Of a DNA stretch of 64,000 bases, positions 1 through 9,081 are shown piece by piece; positions within the stretch are counted from its first letter, which is position 1, and every line of letters begins with the position of its first letter. A model generated the notes under the pieces. The model made no database searches. It was given only the letters and a program-made list of their open reading frames with translations, and was not told where the DNA came from. Source of the DNA: Stieleria tagensis (GTDB taxonomy: Bacteria; Planctomycetota; Planctomycetia; Pirellulales; Pirellulaceae); contig NZ_JAMYFE010000033.1 of NCBI RefSeq assembly GCF_024129865.1, forward strand, positions 186,001 to 250,000, in the 5' to 3' direction. The position numbers and the translations under genes are program-made.

Positions 1-120
1 TGGAGATTTGCTCGGTCTGCAAACCTGGCAACGGTCGATGAGACTGGCAATCTTCATCTTCCCGCAGCATTGCGTGCACTCCAGTACATCGACCTTGCAA
101 GCCCACTTATATCCATCGGG
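1..120 (-). pseudogene. C-terminal fragment of an IS91-like (Y2) transposase
   Basis: Reading the minus strand from about 120 down to the window edge gives an open stretch of about 40 codons after an in-frame stop. It contains YKWACKVDVLECTQCCGKMK followed by I-A-S-L-I-D. This fits the C-terminal signature of IS91-family putative transposases, where a hydrophobic DVL is followed by a CxxCGG-like knuckle and a short hydrophobic strand. There is no start codon and the upstream side is closed by a stop, so it is a relic or the edge of a broken element. It continues beyond the left edge. Recognition rests on a short motif. Confidence 0.45.
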
Positions 121-379
121 TCATTTTGAAATCGCCCTTTGACTCTTGCTTTATCGCCCTAATTAACGATAGATCGACTGTCCTTCGACGAGCCCTAGAA
201 CCCTGATGCTTCGGTCACGGGGGGCAACAATCCAATGTTCCCTGATGCCCGCCGTTGCGTCGACATCGGCTTGGTCTTCCGTGGCATTTCAGGCTCCTTG
301 AGTTCCTTTCATTTTTAGGACTCGCGTGGCCCCCAAAACCCAGGCCACCTCAGTCCTATCGCCAACCGATGCGGCGATC

Positions 380-1795
380 TTAGAGCTTGTCGCCTTCGCG
401 GCGCCCGCCGCCCTGGTCGCTGGGACGGCTGACGATGTTGTTCAAGAAACTCTCACCGTTGACAGGTTTGCCTGCCAGGATGTCCGCTTCGGTTATCTTC
501 GACAAGAAGATCGTGTGCTGGCCGATCACGCCGCGCCCCTGGTCGTAAACGATGTAGATGGACCCGTCATTGCTGAGTGTCGCCGAAGGGTAACTGATTT
601 GACCATCGTCACACAAAAGCATTCGATGGGGAAAGGTCTTGCCATCATCGTCACTTAAGTAGGCCGTCATGCGAGTCCGCGCCGTCTTGTGTTTTTCCAG
701 TTTGCGTTCCGTCCCGTTTTCGTCGGAATAGTAGTAGGTTTTCTTGCCGCTTTCCTCTTTCATCTGGACGTCATTTGCGACCAGCAAGACTCTTCCGGAC
801 GGGAGTGTTTTGAGGATGCACTTGGTGTTGATTGAGAATTGCATCGGGTAGTAACCGCCGAGATTCCAAGTCTTGCCGCCGTCGAAGGACTCGGCAAATT
901 TTTGCCCCTTCTTGGCGCGATAGAACGTGAACAAGCTGCCGTCCCGGCGGATGATGGGCATTTGCTCGGCAAACACCGCATCGTTATCAGCGGGGAATTC
1001 GGAAACAAAAATCGGCTTGCCGTCGACGCCTTCTTTCAGGAAGCGAATTCGCACTTTGTCGGGGACGCCGACAAGCTTAAAGTCGTCCATGGAACGCATG
1101 ATGGTTCCGTCAGGGAAGACCAGCGGCTTCATCACAGAGATGTTTTTGTTTCCCAGCAGACGAGGCGCGGTCCAACCGGTGTGCTCGTTTTCCGCATCGA
1201 GCATGGTGAATTCCCACGCGGAGGAGGCGAAGTCGTCTTTGCCTTTGAAATCGATATTTCTGAGGCCGATGAAGCGGATATTACCCTTGGGATCTTTCCA
1301 CAACATCGGGTCCGATGCGCCTCCGCCAAGCAGTTCGCTGGGGTCAAAGACAAACACTTCTTTCCAGGTTTTGCCTCCGTCTGCGGAAGTCGAGATCACC
1401 GAGAATTGGCCTTTGTGGAACGGCGCTCGTTCGGCCTGGACGTTGGATCCGAACCAGGTTGCCCAGAGCCTGCCGCCCTCAGAGATTTCGACCTGCGGAC
1501 AGCCTTGAAAGACCCTCAAATTGATACGGTGCTTGTGGTAGGGCACCTGTCCTTTGTAATTGATCTTAGTCAAAGACGGTGGCGTCTTTCCGCTGATTCC
1601 GTAGGGGAAATTTTGCGACACGTCTTCAGGGGACGGCATGGTTGTGTCGCCCAGTACCGATTCTGGGGACGCTGATTGCGGAGTCGCGGTTTGGGCATGG
1701 AGAACCCCAGCGAATCCAGGAAGCAGGCTGGCGATCAGTCCGCCGACAATCACGGACGCGGTTGCCCGGCGAACAAGCTGGACCTGGTTTAGCAT
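380..1795 (-). CDS. Secreted sialidase-like (BNR/Asp-box) protein
   Basis: 471 residues with an N-terminal signal peptide ending near AGVLHAQ. Three Asp-box motifs of the form S-x-D-x-G-x-T-W/F are visible: SADGGKTW, SFDGGKTW and SDDDGKTF. These mark a six-bladed sialidase-type beta-propeller. The likely role is hydrolysis or binding of sialic-acid-like or other sugar polymers outside the cytoplasm; planctomycete members of this fold are often of unknown specificity. The start is the only ATG that gives a signal peptide. It is transcribed divergently from the sigma factor gene, with a 355-bp gap between them. The full Arg triad of true sialidases could not be assigned by eye, so sialidase activity is inferred. 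Confidence 0.8.
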   Translation of the reverse strand: MLNQVQLVRRATASVIVGGLIASLLPGFAGVLHAQTATPQSASPESVLGDTTMPSPEDVSQNFPYGISGKTPPSLTKINYKGQVPYHKHRINLRVFQGCPQVEISEGGRLWATWFGSNVQAERAPFHKGQFSVISTSADGGKTWKEVFVFDPSELLGGGASDPMLWKDPKGNIRFIGLRNIDFKGKDDFASSAWEFTMLDAENEHTGWTAPRLLGNKNISVMKPLVFPDGTIMRSMDDFKLVGVPDKVRIRFLKEGVDGKPIFVSEFPADNDAVFAEQMPIIRRDGSLFTFYRAKKGQKFAESFDGGKTWNLGGYYPMQFSINTKCILKTLPSGRVLLVANDVQMKEESGKKTYYYSDENGTERKLEKHKTARTRMTAYLSDDDGKTFPHRMLLCDDGQISYPSATLSNDGSIYIVYDQGRGVIGQHTIFLSKITEADILAGKPVNGESFLNNIVSRPSDQGGGRREGDKL

Positions 1796-2150
1796 GGCAA
1801 TTCATTCTGGTTGAGGAAATGGTTTATCAATTCGGAGCTCTCAGCGTCGTTTGACAACACCGGGACGTTCAACAATAGACGAACGAAATGCGTTGAACAC
1901 CCGAGTCATGCCAATGGAAATCTCAGTGGTTCAGGGGTTGCACTCGGAGCAGTGTGGGCGCCGCACCGAGCGATCATCAAAACGCTGTCTCGCTCATGTT
2001 GGGCGTTGTGGGGCAAACTCCGTTGTCAAATTGGGCAAAGGCTCTGGTTGGGGGTATCATGCTTCATTGCGGAAAGAAGATCTGGATCCGCGAGTCTGTG
2101 TCGTGCCGTTATGTGTCGTACACTAAAAATACAATGGGAGTTGCCAGCGA
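1796..2150. other. Divergent intergenic region, no gene seen
   Basis: This 355-bp gap separates the divergent sialidase-like gene and the ECF sigma factor gene and must hold both promoters. The short open frames in it have no recognisable motif. No convincing terminator or operator was seen. Confidence 0.4.
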
Positions 2151-2720
2151 GTGTCCGAGGTCACGCAGATTCTGAATCAGATTCAGCAAGGGGACGCTGC
2201 TGCCGCGGCTGATTTGTTGCCGCTGGTTTATACCGAATTGCGCCGCTTGGCACGTCACAAGATGAAGAGCGAAGCGGCGGGGCAAGCCCTGCAGCCCACG
2301 GCACTCGTGCATGAAGCCTACGTGCGTCTGGTCGGTTCCGAGGATCTGCCAAAGTGGGACAATCGTGGGCACTTCTTTGCGGCGGCGGCTGAAGCGATGC
2401 GACGAATTTTGATTGAGAATGCTCGGCGACGGCAGAGCCTTAAACGTGGCGGAGACCGCAAGCGTTTTGAGGTGGCCGAAGACGATGCGATCATCGACGC
2501 CGGCGATGTGGACGAGTTGCTTGATCTAGATTCGGCATTGACGAAGCTAGCGCTGTGTGAGCCGGAAATGTCCAAGCTGGTTGAACTGAGATACTTCGCA
2601 GGGCTGTCGGTCGAGGAGTCGGCGGAGGTGCTCGGTGTGTCGCCGAGAACGGTCAAGCGAAACTGGGCTTTCGCGCGGGCATGGCTGGGTCGCGAACTCA
2701 ATTCTGACGTGGAAGGTTGA
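2151..2720 (+). CDS. ECF-type RNA polymerase sigma factor (TIGR02999-like)
   Basis: 189 residues starting at a GTG. The N-terminal half carries the region 2 helices typical of the TIGR02999/ECF group (ALVHEAYVRL, then a W-x-N-R-G-HFF stretch and an AMRRILIENARRR helix). The C-terminal quarter carries the region 4 helix-turn-helix (LRYFAGLSVEESAEVLGVS, then RTVKRNWAFARAWL). No anti-sigma factor follows. Instead a Ser/Thr kinase gene starts about 130 bp downstream on the same strand, the arrangement known for planctomycete ECF-STK groups, where the kinase is thought to control the sigma factor. It probably directs RNA polymerase to a small regulon under kinase control. The exact GTG start is uncertain by a few codons. 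Confidence 0.88.
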   Translation: MSEVTQILNQIQQGDAAAAADLLPLVYTELRRLARHKMKSEAAGQALQPTALVHEAYVRLVGSEDLPKWDNRGHFFAAAAEAMRRILIENARRRQSLKRGGDRKRFEVAEDDAIIDAGDVDELLDLDSALTKLALCEPEMSKLVELRYFAGLSVEESAEVLGVSPRTVKRNWAFARAWLGRELNSDVEG

Positions 2721-2849
2721 ATTTGTTGGCCCCGGTCGCATCCGAATCTCGCATTGCGTTTCGTCGGGGGTGAAAGTGTTGCCACTTGTGAATCGGATTG
2801 CCTTTGTCTCCGGCGAGCTCGCGGATTCCACCAGAAGTTATCGGGCACC

Positions 2850-5132
2850 ATGGCTGTCGCATCAGAAAAATCGATCTTCTTTCAAGCACTCGACATAGCA
2901 TCGCCCCGCGAGCGAGCGGCGTATGTCCAGCAAGCCTGTGCGGGAAACGAGGACCTGTTGACGGCAGTCTCCGCGTTGCTTCTGGAGAACGAGCGGGACG
3001 GCAACCCTGTCGACCGACCCTTGGCAGCGGCGTTCCTGCCGACGGGCGTTCAAATATTCGACGACGAGGCCTCAGCCTCACAGTTTCCTCCGGGCACGAT
3101 GGTCGGCCCCTATCAGTTGATGGAACGAATTGGCGAAGGCGGATTTGGGTGGGTCTTTGTTGCCCAGCAACAGTCACCGATCCAGCGGCGTGTTGCCCTA
3201 AAGATCATCAAACCGGGGATGGAATCCCGCGAAGTCATCGCTCGCTTTGAGGCGGAGCGGCAGGCGATTGCCTTGATGGATCATCCCAACATCGCTCGCG
3301 TATTTGACGCCAGTGTGACCCAGTCGGCTCAGCCGTATTTTGTGATGGAGCTGGTACGAGGTGTTCCACTGACCGAGTTTTGCGACAGCCACCAACTTGA
3401 CATGTCGGAGCGACTTGAATTGTTCATGACCATCTGTCATGCCGTTCAGCACGCTCATCAGAAAGGAATCATTCATCGCGATCTGAAGCCGTCCAATATC
3501 CTTGTGACGCTACAGGACGGAAAGCCACTGGCAAAGGTCATCGATTTTGGTGTGGCCAAGGCGATCGGCCAGAGTTTGACGATCAAGACAATCTACACGC
3601 GGTTTACGTCAATGGTCGGCACTCCGGCGTACATGAGTCCCGAGCAGGCTGCGATGAGTACCGATGACGTCGATACGCGAAGCGACATTTATTCACTCGG
3701 TGTCTTGCTTTACGAAGTGTTGACCGGTTCAACACCGTTAGCCCCAGACCGCTTGCAGGGTGCCGGATTTGATGAACTTCGTCGGATCATTCGTGAGGAG
3801 GAACCCCCGCGCCCAAGCGCTCGTCTGAGCACACTGGACAATGATCTCGCGAGAACTGTTGCTGTCAATCGTCGGTTGGTACCGGAAACGCTTTCGACAG
3901 CCATGAAACGCGATCTCGATTGGATCGTGATGAAGGCATTGGACAAGGATCGAAATCGACGTTATTCGACGGCGGGGGCGATGGCCGAGGACGTTTCGCG
4001 GTTTCTTTCCGATCAGCCGATCAACGCGCGTCCGCCATCGACCAGGTATCGATTCGCCAAATTTATACGTCGAAACAAGGTGGCCATCTCCACCGTATCG
4101 TTGGTCGCCCTCGCGTTGATTCTTGGAACTGCGATGAGCGTTTGGCAGGCGCGAGAAGCAATCAAAGAACGTGACGAGAAGGTGATCGCATTGAGAGAGG
4201 CACGCGCCGCCGAGCACGCTGCCAACGAAGCACGGACTGAGCTAGAGAAGTTCAATGATCGGCTTAATTCGACGACGGTGCTGTTGGCAGCGGGACGAGC
4301 CAATGCCGACGCTCAGCGATGGGCTGATGCATACGCTGCGTACACCGAAGCGACGCAAGTGCTGCCGAAGTACTTTCTCGTGTGGCTCGAGCGAGGTGGG
4401 TTGAACGCCAAACTGGGACGCTGGGGTGTTGCCGCGACGGATTTTTCCAAAGCGGTTGAAATCGGTTTTCCGATCGAACAGGCAGAACTGTCAGGCGTTG
4501 CACAGGTCTTGCGATACGCGGGTGAATTGGACGCCTACGACACACTGTGCGACAAATTTCGGCGTTCGGACGTGAATGATCCAATGGCCGTCGCTGCGCG
4601 GGGGCGACTAGTAGGCGAACTGTCGTCACCCGAGGCTGCTACGTTGGCCGATCGGGCGGAAAGGATGCTTTCGGGGATGGATGACGAAAGCAATCCAACG
4701 GCAATTCACCAGCCCAAAGCGAAATTCCACAGATATGCCAAAATGTTCTACGGCGTGAACCTGTACGTGGCTGGCTGGGCACATTTGAAGGCTGGAAACT
4801 ATGAGCGCGCCATCCAACGTTTGGAGGAGTCGAATCGGGCGGTTTGGTTCGGACGCGGCATTGCGGATCCTCTCATTGCGATTGCTCACCATAAAATGGG
4901 CAATGCCGAAGATGCCGTTCGTTGCTTTGATCAATCGCAGTCGATGCTGTTCCGGTTGCTGGATGAAAGCATCGAGCAATCCAAAGGGTCGCCGTCCATC
5001 CCATGGGTCGACTGGGTCGAGTTTCTGATCAATCATCGCGAGGCCAGCATCGTCGTGAAGGGACATACGCCAGCAGTCGACCCACGACTACGACAGGTAC
5101 AGAAGCTCGCTGAAGCGACCATCGCAGATTGA
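2850..5132 (+). CDS. Membrane-anchored Ser/Thr protein kinase with TPR-like C-terminus
   Basis: 760 residues from the ATG at 2850; an upstream in-frame TTG at 2754 would add 32 residues that do not look like the family. The Hanks-type kinase domain covers about residues 85-370: glycine loop GEGGFGWVF near 95, VALKIIK lysine, HRDLKPSN catalytic loop near 208, DFG near 231 and GTPAYMSPEQA near 260. One membrane helix lies near 410-432. A coiled segment and TPR-like helices rich in Ala/Asp follow to the end. The kinase faces the cytoplasm. The C-terminal part is probably extracytoplasmic and may sense or bind partners. It lies just downstream of an ECF sigma factor, which it probably regulates. 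Confidence 0.9.
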   Translation: MAVASEKSIFFQALDIASPRERAAYVQQACAGNEDLLTAVSALLLENERDGNPVDRPLAAAFLPTGVQIFDDEASASQFPPGTMVGPYQLMERIGEGGFGWVFVAQQQSPIQRRVALKIIKPGMESREVIARFEAERQAIALMDHPNIARVFDASVTQSAQPYFVMELVRGVPLTEFCDSHQLDMSERLELFMTICHAVQHAHQKGIIHRDLKPSNILVTLQDGKPLAKVIDFGVAKAIGQSLTIKTIYTRFTSMVGTPAYMSPEQAAMSTDDVDTRSDIYSLGVLLYEVLTGSTPLAPDRLQGAGFDELRRIIREEEPPRPSARLSTLDNDLARTVAVNRRLVPETLSTAMKRDLDWIVMKALDKDRNRRYSTAGAMAEDVSRFLSDQPINARPPSTRYRFAKFIRRNKVAISTVSLVALALILGTAMSVWQAREAIKERDEKVIALREARAAEHAANEARTELEKFNDRLNSTTVLLAAGRANADAQRWADAYAAYTEATQVLPKYFLVWLERGGLNAKLGRWGVAATDFSKAVEIGFPIEQAELSGVAQVLRYAGELDAYDTLCDKFRRSDVNDPMAVAARGRLVGELSSPEAATLADRAERMLSGMDDESNPTAIHQPKAKFHRYAKMFYGVNLYVAGWAHLKAGNYERAIQRLEESNRAVWFGRGIADPLIAIAHHKMGNAEDAVRCFDQSQSMLFRLLDESIEQSKGSPSIPWVDWVEFLINHREASIVVKGHTPAVDPRLRQVQKLAEATIAD

Positions 5133-5293
5133 CAGGCTCTTCCCCCAGTTCGGTTTGCTCTGCCGGTTCGTCGATCGGTTCCGCAAATTTTTTGGCCCCG
5201 GCGATGAGCGGATTTCGCATTGCAGATGAAGGCCTAATCATCGACGAAGTCTCGCTACGTTTAGATCGTTGATTGCTTTGAAATGATTTGGCC

Positions 5294-5420
5294 TACGGGT
5301 GCGTCAATATTTCGAAGTGGGGTAAGCTTCTAGCTTGCCATCACCACACCGGGTGAATCGCAAGCTGGAAACTTACCCCACGAATTGTCGACCCAAAATT
5401 CGAATCCGGACGCACCACTA
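5294..5420. repeat. 127-bp palindromic element, copy 1
   Basis: By eye about 110 of 127 positions match a second copy at 30277-30403. The core, 5317-5381, is a long hairpin: outer arms GTGGGGTAAG and CTTACCCCAC pair perfectly, inner arms TTCTAGCTTGC and GCAAGCTGGAA pair with one G-T, and the loop holds a further TCACC/GGTGA stem. Ends are TACGGGTGCG and CGCACCACTA, imperfect inverted termini here. It sits in the 337-bp gap between the kinase (ends 5132) and the PQQ-malectin gene (starts 5470); the rest of that gap shows no gene. Confidence 0.8.
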
Positions 5421-5469
5421 GTTGAAGTCACCAGTCCTACTCAAACCGCCACTAACGGAATTCAGTTCG

Positions 5470-7386
5470 ATGCCAAGAGCTTCCTTTTTCTGTGTTTTTC
5501 CACTTTTGTTTAGTACATCGCTGATTGCCGACGACTGGCCGCAGTGGCAGGGACAGGACCGAAATGCCGTCTCGAAAGAAACGGGGTTGTTACAGCAATG
5601 GCCCGAAGCCGGGCCTCCGCTTGCTTGGCGAGTCGACGGACTGGGTGGCGGAGAGAGTGCTCCTGCCGTTGCTGACGGCAGACTGTTTGGAATGAGCAAT
5701 CGCGATGGTCAAGAAATCGTTTGGGCACGCTCCGAAGATGATGGAAACGAGATCTGGTTCGCGTCGTTGGGTGACGCCGTGGACCAACGAGTGCCTCAAT
5801 CCAAGGAAGGACCGGGTTGTACTCCGTCGGTTGATGGCGATCGCTTGTATGTGATCGGGATGAGCGGACGAGTGGCATGCCTGAACGTCAAAGACGGCGA
5901 AATTGTTTGGCAGAAAAGCCTGGTCGATGACTTCGGTGGCGTCGCCCCGATGTGGAGTTTCCGCGAATCGCCACTGGTTGACGGCGAACAAGTGATTTGC
6001 ACTCCGGGAGCGTCCGACGCGATGCTCGTCGCACTGAACAAGCAAACGGGCGAAACGATTTGGAAAACCAACATGCCGGGCGAGTCCACCGAGGCAGATA
6101 GCGGTCGAGCAAGTCGTCAGGAAAACACGCCTCGCAGCGAACCACCGCGTCGCGAACCAAGTGATCGTTCCGCTCCGACAATCAACGGCACCAAATATCC
6201 GGAGTTGTTCGTCAGTGAACATTGGGGGATGACGGGTTTTTCTCACAAGGTCCCCGCCGGAAAGTATCTCGCCAAGCTGTATTTCGCCGAAACGTACAAC
6301 GGAATCACCGATGAAGGGCAGCGAGTCTTCGACTTCAACGTAGAGGGCGAGGAATTCAAAGACTTTGACATTTGGAAAAAGGCGGGCGGACCACGAAAAG
6401 CATACGTTGAATCGGTCCCGGTTGAGGTGACCGATGGGGAGTTGAGCATTGTCTTTACCGGGAAGGTGCAGAGCCCAGCCATCAAAGCGATCGAGATCAT
6501 TCCACAGGGTGATGATGCGAAAGATGTAGACTCAATCCGGATCAAGGCCGGCGAATCGAATTCGTTCAAAGATTCCGATGGGAATGTTTGGCTGGCAGAT
6601 CAAGGTTTCACTGGAGGGGCGACAAGCACGGGAGTCTTCAACTTCGGAGGTGGCAGCGCCCGTGGATCAGGTGGCCGAGGAGGATTTGGCGGACGCGGTG
6701 GATTTGGCGGACGCGGTGGATTCGGCGGACGCGGTGGTGCTCGATCGGGAGCGGCATACGCTTCGGTGATCGCCATCGATTTCGAAGGGCAGCGTCAATA
6801 CGTGCAATTCACAGCGAATGCGCTTGTCGGTGTTTCAGCCAGCGATGGCAAGTTGCTTTGGCAGTACAAAGCACCGGCAAACGCGATGGGCATCAACTGT
6901 TCCACACCGATCTCTCAAGACGGTTTGTTGTTTGCAGCTTCGGCCTACGGGGCCGGTGGAGGAGCCGTCAAATTAGTGAAGGGCGAAGACGGAGGAATCA
7001 CGGCGGAAGAAGTCTATTTCACACCCAGAATGCAAAACCACCATGGTGGGATGATCGCGGTTGATGGCTGTCTGTATGGAGCCAACGGCGGAAATGGTGG
7101 CGGGATCATGACCTGTCTGGATTTTCAAACCGGCGACACGCTATGGCGAGATCGCAAGGGGCCGAAAGGATCGTTAATGCTGGCAGACGGTCGACTCTAT
7201 CTGCGTGGTGAAGAAGGAGAGATCCTGCTTGTTGAACCATCGCGAGAGGGATTCGTTGAGCATGGCCGTTTCGAGCAACCCGACCGCACCGACGTCCCCG
7301 CATGGGCGCATCCGATTGTTGCCAACGGAAAGCTTTACATCCGTGATCAGGGATTGCTGCTCTGCTACGACGTAAGCGCCAAATGA
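5470..7386 (+). CDS. Secreted PQQ-like beta-propeller protein with inserted malectin-like domain
   Basis: 638 residues from the ATG at 5470; the in-frame TTG at 5422 would spoil the signal peptide. After the signal peptide comes DDWPQWQG, the usual mature start of planctomycete PQQ-repeat (BamB-like) proteins. Propeller strands with repeated G-x-x-x-W motifs occupy about 25-235 and again about 430-638. Between them, residues about 236-346 resemble a malectin/carbohydrate-binding domain (strands around [16 protein letters not shown] and FDFNVEGE). A low-complexity [14 protein letters not shown] tract lies near 395-428. The protein is probably periplasmic or surface-exposed and binds sugar. The enzyme activity, if any, is unknown. 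It stands alone, with the 127-bp repeat directly upstream. Confidence 0.82.
   Translation: MPRASFFCVFPLLFSTSLIADDWPQWQGQDRNAVSKETGLLQQWPEAGPPLAWRVDGLGGGESAPAVADGRLFGMSNRDGQEIVWARSEDDGNEIWFASLGDAVDQRVPQSKEGPGCTPSVDGDRLYVIGMSGRVACLNVKDGEIVWQKSLVDDFGGVAPMWSFRESPLVDGEQVICTPGASDAMLVALNKQTGETIWKTNMPGESTEADSGRASRQENTPRSEPPRREPSDRSAPTINGTKYPELFVSEHWGMTGFSHKVPAGKYLAKLYFAETYNGITDEGQRVFDFNVEGEEFKDFDIWKKAGGPRKAYVESVPVEVTDGELSIVFTGKVQSPAIKAIEIIPQGDDAKDVDSIRIKAGESNSFKDSDGNVWLADQGFTGGATSTGVFNFGGGSARGSGGRGGFGGRGGFGGRGGFGGRGGARSGAAYASVIAIDFEGQRQYVQFTANALVGVSASDGKLLWQYKAPANAMGINCSTPISQDGLLFAASAYGAGGGAVKLVKGEDGGITAEEVYFTPRMQNHHGGMIAVDGCLYGANGGNGGGIMTCLDFQTGDTLWRDRKGPKGSLMLADGRLYLRGEEGEILLVEPSREGFVEHGRFEQPDRTDVPAWAHPIVANGKLYIRDQGLLLCYDVSAK
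6670..6737 (+). repeat. 18-bp tandem repeat coding for Arg-Gly-Gly-Phe
   Basis: Units of 18 bp (GGCGGACGCGGTGGATTT) occur at 6688-6705 and 6706-6723, with a partial unit to 6737 and a degenerate unit before them from 6670. They encode the GGRGGF repeats of the PQQ-malectin protein. Confidence 0.8.
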
Positions 7387-7468
7387 TTCCCAGCTGGCAG
7401 GGGCAGCGCACGGGAGAATGACTTGATCCAGTAACGCTTGAATCGAAAGCATACGAACCGTGGCTGTT

Positions 7469-8275
7469 TCATGCTGGCGGGGCGAGCGTTCGATTGCGTT
7501 GAAAGCTCAATCTCCACACGGCCGCTGCCAAAACGGTCAGTTGAATCCAGTAAGCTGCCCACACGTAGCTTGGGACGTGAAAAGAAACTGAGAATTCTGA
7601 TTGTTGGTGAAAGGATGGCCGAGACGCGATGAACGCGGCGACGAATAGTTGCAGCAGGGCAAAAGCTCGGTAGCGATTCGGAACGGCCAGTCCAAGGAAC
7701 ACCTGCATCCAAAATGCAATCGTGATCGCATCCGGAATGACAATCTGGTTTCCGCCACCAAAGATTTCATTGGGGAAAAACCGGGTCGGCCAGGAAAGTG
7801 CGGTGATCGCCCACCAACAAAGGCACTGAACGACTGCCCACACAAACAGAAAAAGACAGCCTTGGCCTAAACGTCGCAGCGGTTGTGGCGCTGTCGACCC
7901 GTGCGAGGCCAGCGGACCGGTTGTGTCGTTGTTGTTCTGCGGACCTGTCTTTTTCGTGGGGCCTGGACGCAGCAGGAAATAGCTGGTGCCCAGGGCGATC
8001 GTTAAGAGGACCAGGCCAGCCAGCAAGATAAGCTTGGTGTTGTAGTCAATCCCGATGTTTGACAGCACGCGAAACGGCAGCAAACCAACCACCGTTATAA
8101 CGCCAATCACATACCCAGCACGCAAAAGCCCGGCAAGGTTTTGTTTGCGATCAGGCCGGGCAGTTTCGCCGGAGGCGACATTTCGAGTCGCGACGGCAGG
8201 GGGATTTGGTTCAGGCGATTCCAGTTTCGGTTCATCGGAATCGTTCACTGTTTTCTCTCGGTTTCCAGATTGCAT
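7469..8275 (-). CDS. Unknown polytopic membrane protein
   Basis: 268 residues if the ATG at 8275 is used; an in-frame upstream ATG at 8338 would add 21 basic residues. The first ~50 residues are hydrophilic and Pro/Glu-rich. About six membrane helices follow, for example around GYVIGVITVVGLLPF, LILLAGLVLLTIALG and LFLFVWAVVQCLCWW. A hydrophilic Lys/Asn loop separates the second and third. I do not recognise a family. It is convergent with the PQQ-malectin gene (83-bp gap) and divergent from the DoxX-like gene. Confidence 0.6.
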   Translation of the reverse strand: MQSGNREKTVNDSDEPKLESPEPNPPAVATRNVASGETARPDRKQNLAGLLRAGYVIGVITVVGLLPFRVLSNIGIDYNTKLILLAGLVLLTIALGTSYFLLRPGPTKKTGPQNNNDTTGPLASHGSTAPQPLRRLGQGCLFLFVWAVVQCLCWWAITALSWPTRFFPNEIFGGGNQIVIPDAITIAFWMQVFLGLAVPNRYRAFALLQLFVAAFIASRPSFHQQSEFSVSFHVPSYVWAAYWIQLTVLAAAVWRLSFQRNRTLAPPA

Positions 8276-8568
8276 GTCACCGTGCTGCAATTTGTAGCGG
8301 TGCGTGGGCCGTGGAAAGCAGCCCTGCCGAGATGACATGGCCTAGCTCCGGTGAGTTCCCTAACGATCCTAGATCCCTTTGGGTGACGCATCGTGCGCCA
8401 AAACACTGGGAGAAATTCACCGACCGCTCTTGAGCCCGTCAATCGCCGCAATCATTGGAAGGCAGGCGTCGGATAGCCGCCTCGCTACAGTATTTCCCAC
8501 GCGTTGCCCATTGCCATTCCGACGGGCATTTGAAGAAGAAAGAAGAACATGAACGTGATTGAAACAAA

Positions 8569-9036
8569 ATGAACGATCCATTGAATCAGTCTGCTTCGAC
8601 AAGCAGCGAACTTCAAAAGCCACTGGCAACAACGCTCTTGCTGCTACGCCTCGGAGTGGCACTCGTATTCTTCATGTGGACGTTGGACAAGCTGCTTAAC
8701 CCGGAGCATGCCGCAAGTATCTTCGAGCGATATTATCAAATGCCCGGACTTGGATCCGCCCTGATGGTCGGTCTCGGTGTCGCTCAAATGATCTTGGTCG
8801 TGGCTTTCGCAACAGGCACGTTTCGCACCGTTTCCTACGGGCTGATAACGATTCTTCATGCGATTTCAACCGCGAGTTGCTACCAGCAATACATGAATCC
8901 TTGGGAGAAACCGAACCTCCTCTTCTTTGCCGCATTCCCGATGCTCGCGGCCTGTATTGGACTTTGGCTGCTCCGGCGATGGGACGTCTGGACAGTCGAT
9001 GGATTGCGCGGACGCGTGAAAAACGCTCCGCACTAA
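8569..9036 (+). CDS. DoxX-like integral membrane protein
   Basis: 155 residues with four predicted membrane helices: LLLLRLGVALVFFMWTL, ALMVGLGVAQMILVVAFA, VSYGLITILHAIST and LLFFAAFPMLAACIGLWLL. Length, helix layout and the N-terminal R-x-G-x-x-x-x-x-F pattern fit the DoxX/DoxD-like superfamily. These proteins are often linked to redox or thiosulfate metabolism, but specific roles vary. It is the first gene of a tight + strand run; the next gene starts 45 bp later. Its role in the run is not evident. Confidence 0.7.
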   Translation: MNDPLNQSASTSSELQKPLATTLLLLRLGVALVFFMWTLDKLLNPEHAASIFERYYQMPGLGSALMVGLGVAQMILVVAFATGTFRTVSYGLITILHAISTASCYQQYMNPWEKPNLLFFAAFPMLAACIGLWLLRRWDVWTVDGLRGRVKNAPH

Positions 9037-9081
9037 CGGGAAATCAGTCCTCTAATCTTCTTTTGTCAATTCGAAGAAACC

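Noticed and set aside
839-1675. 278-codon open frame on the plus strand
   Set aside because: It lies wholly antisense to the sialidase-like gene, which has a signal peptide and Asp boxes. The plus-strand translation has no family features.
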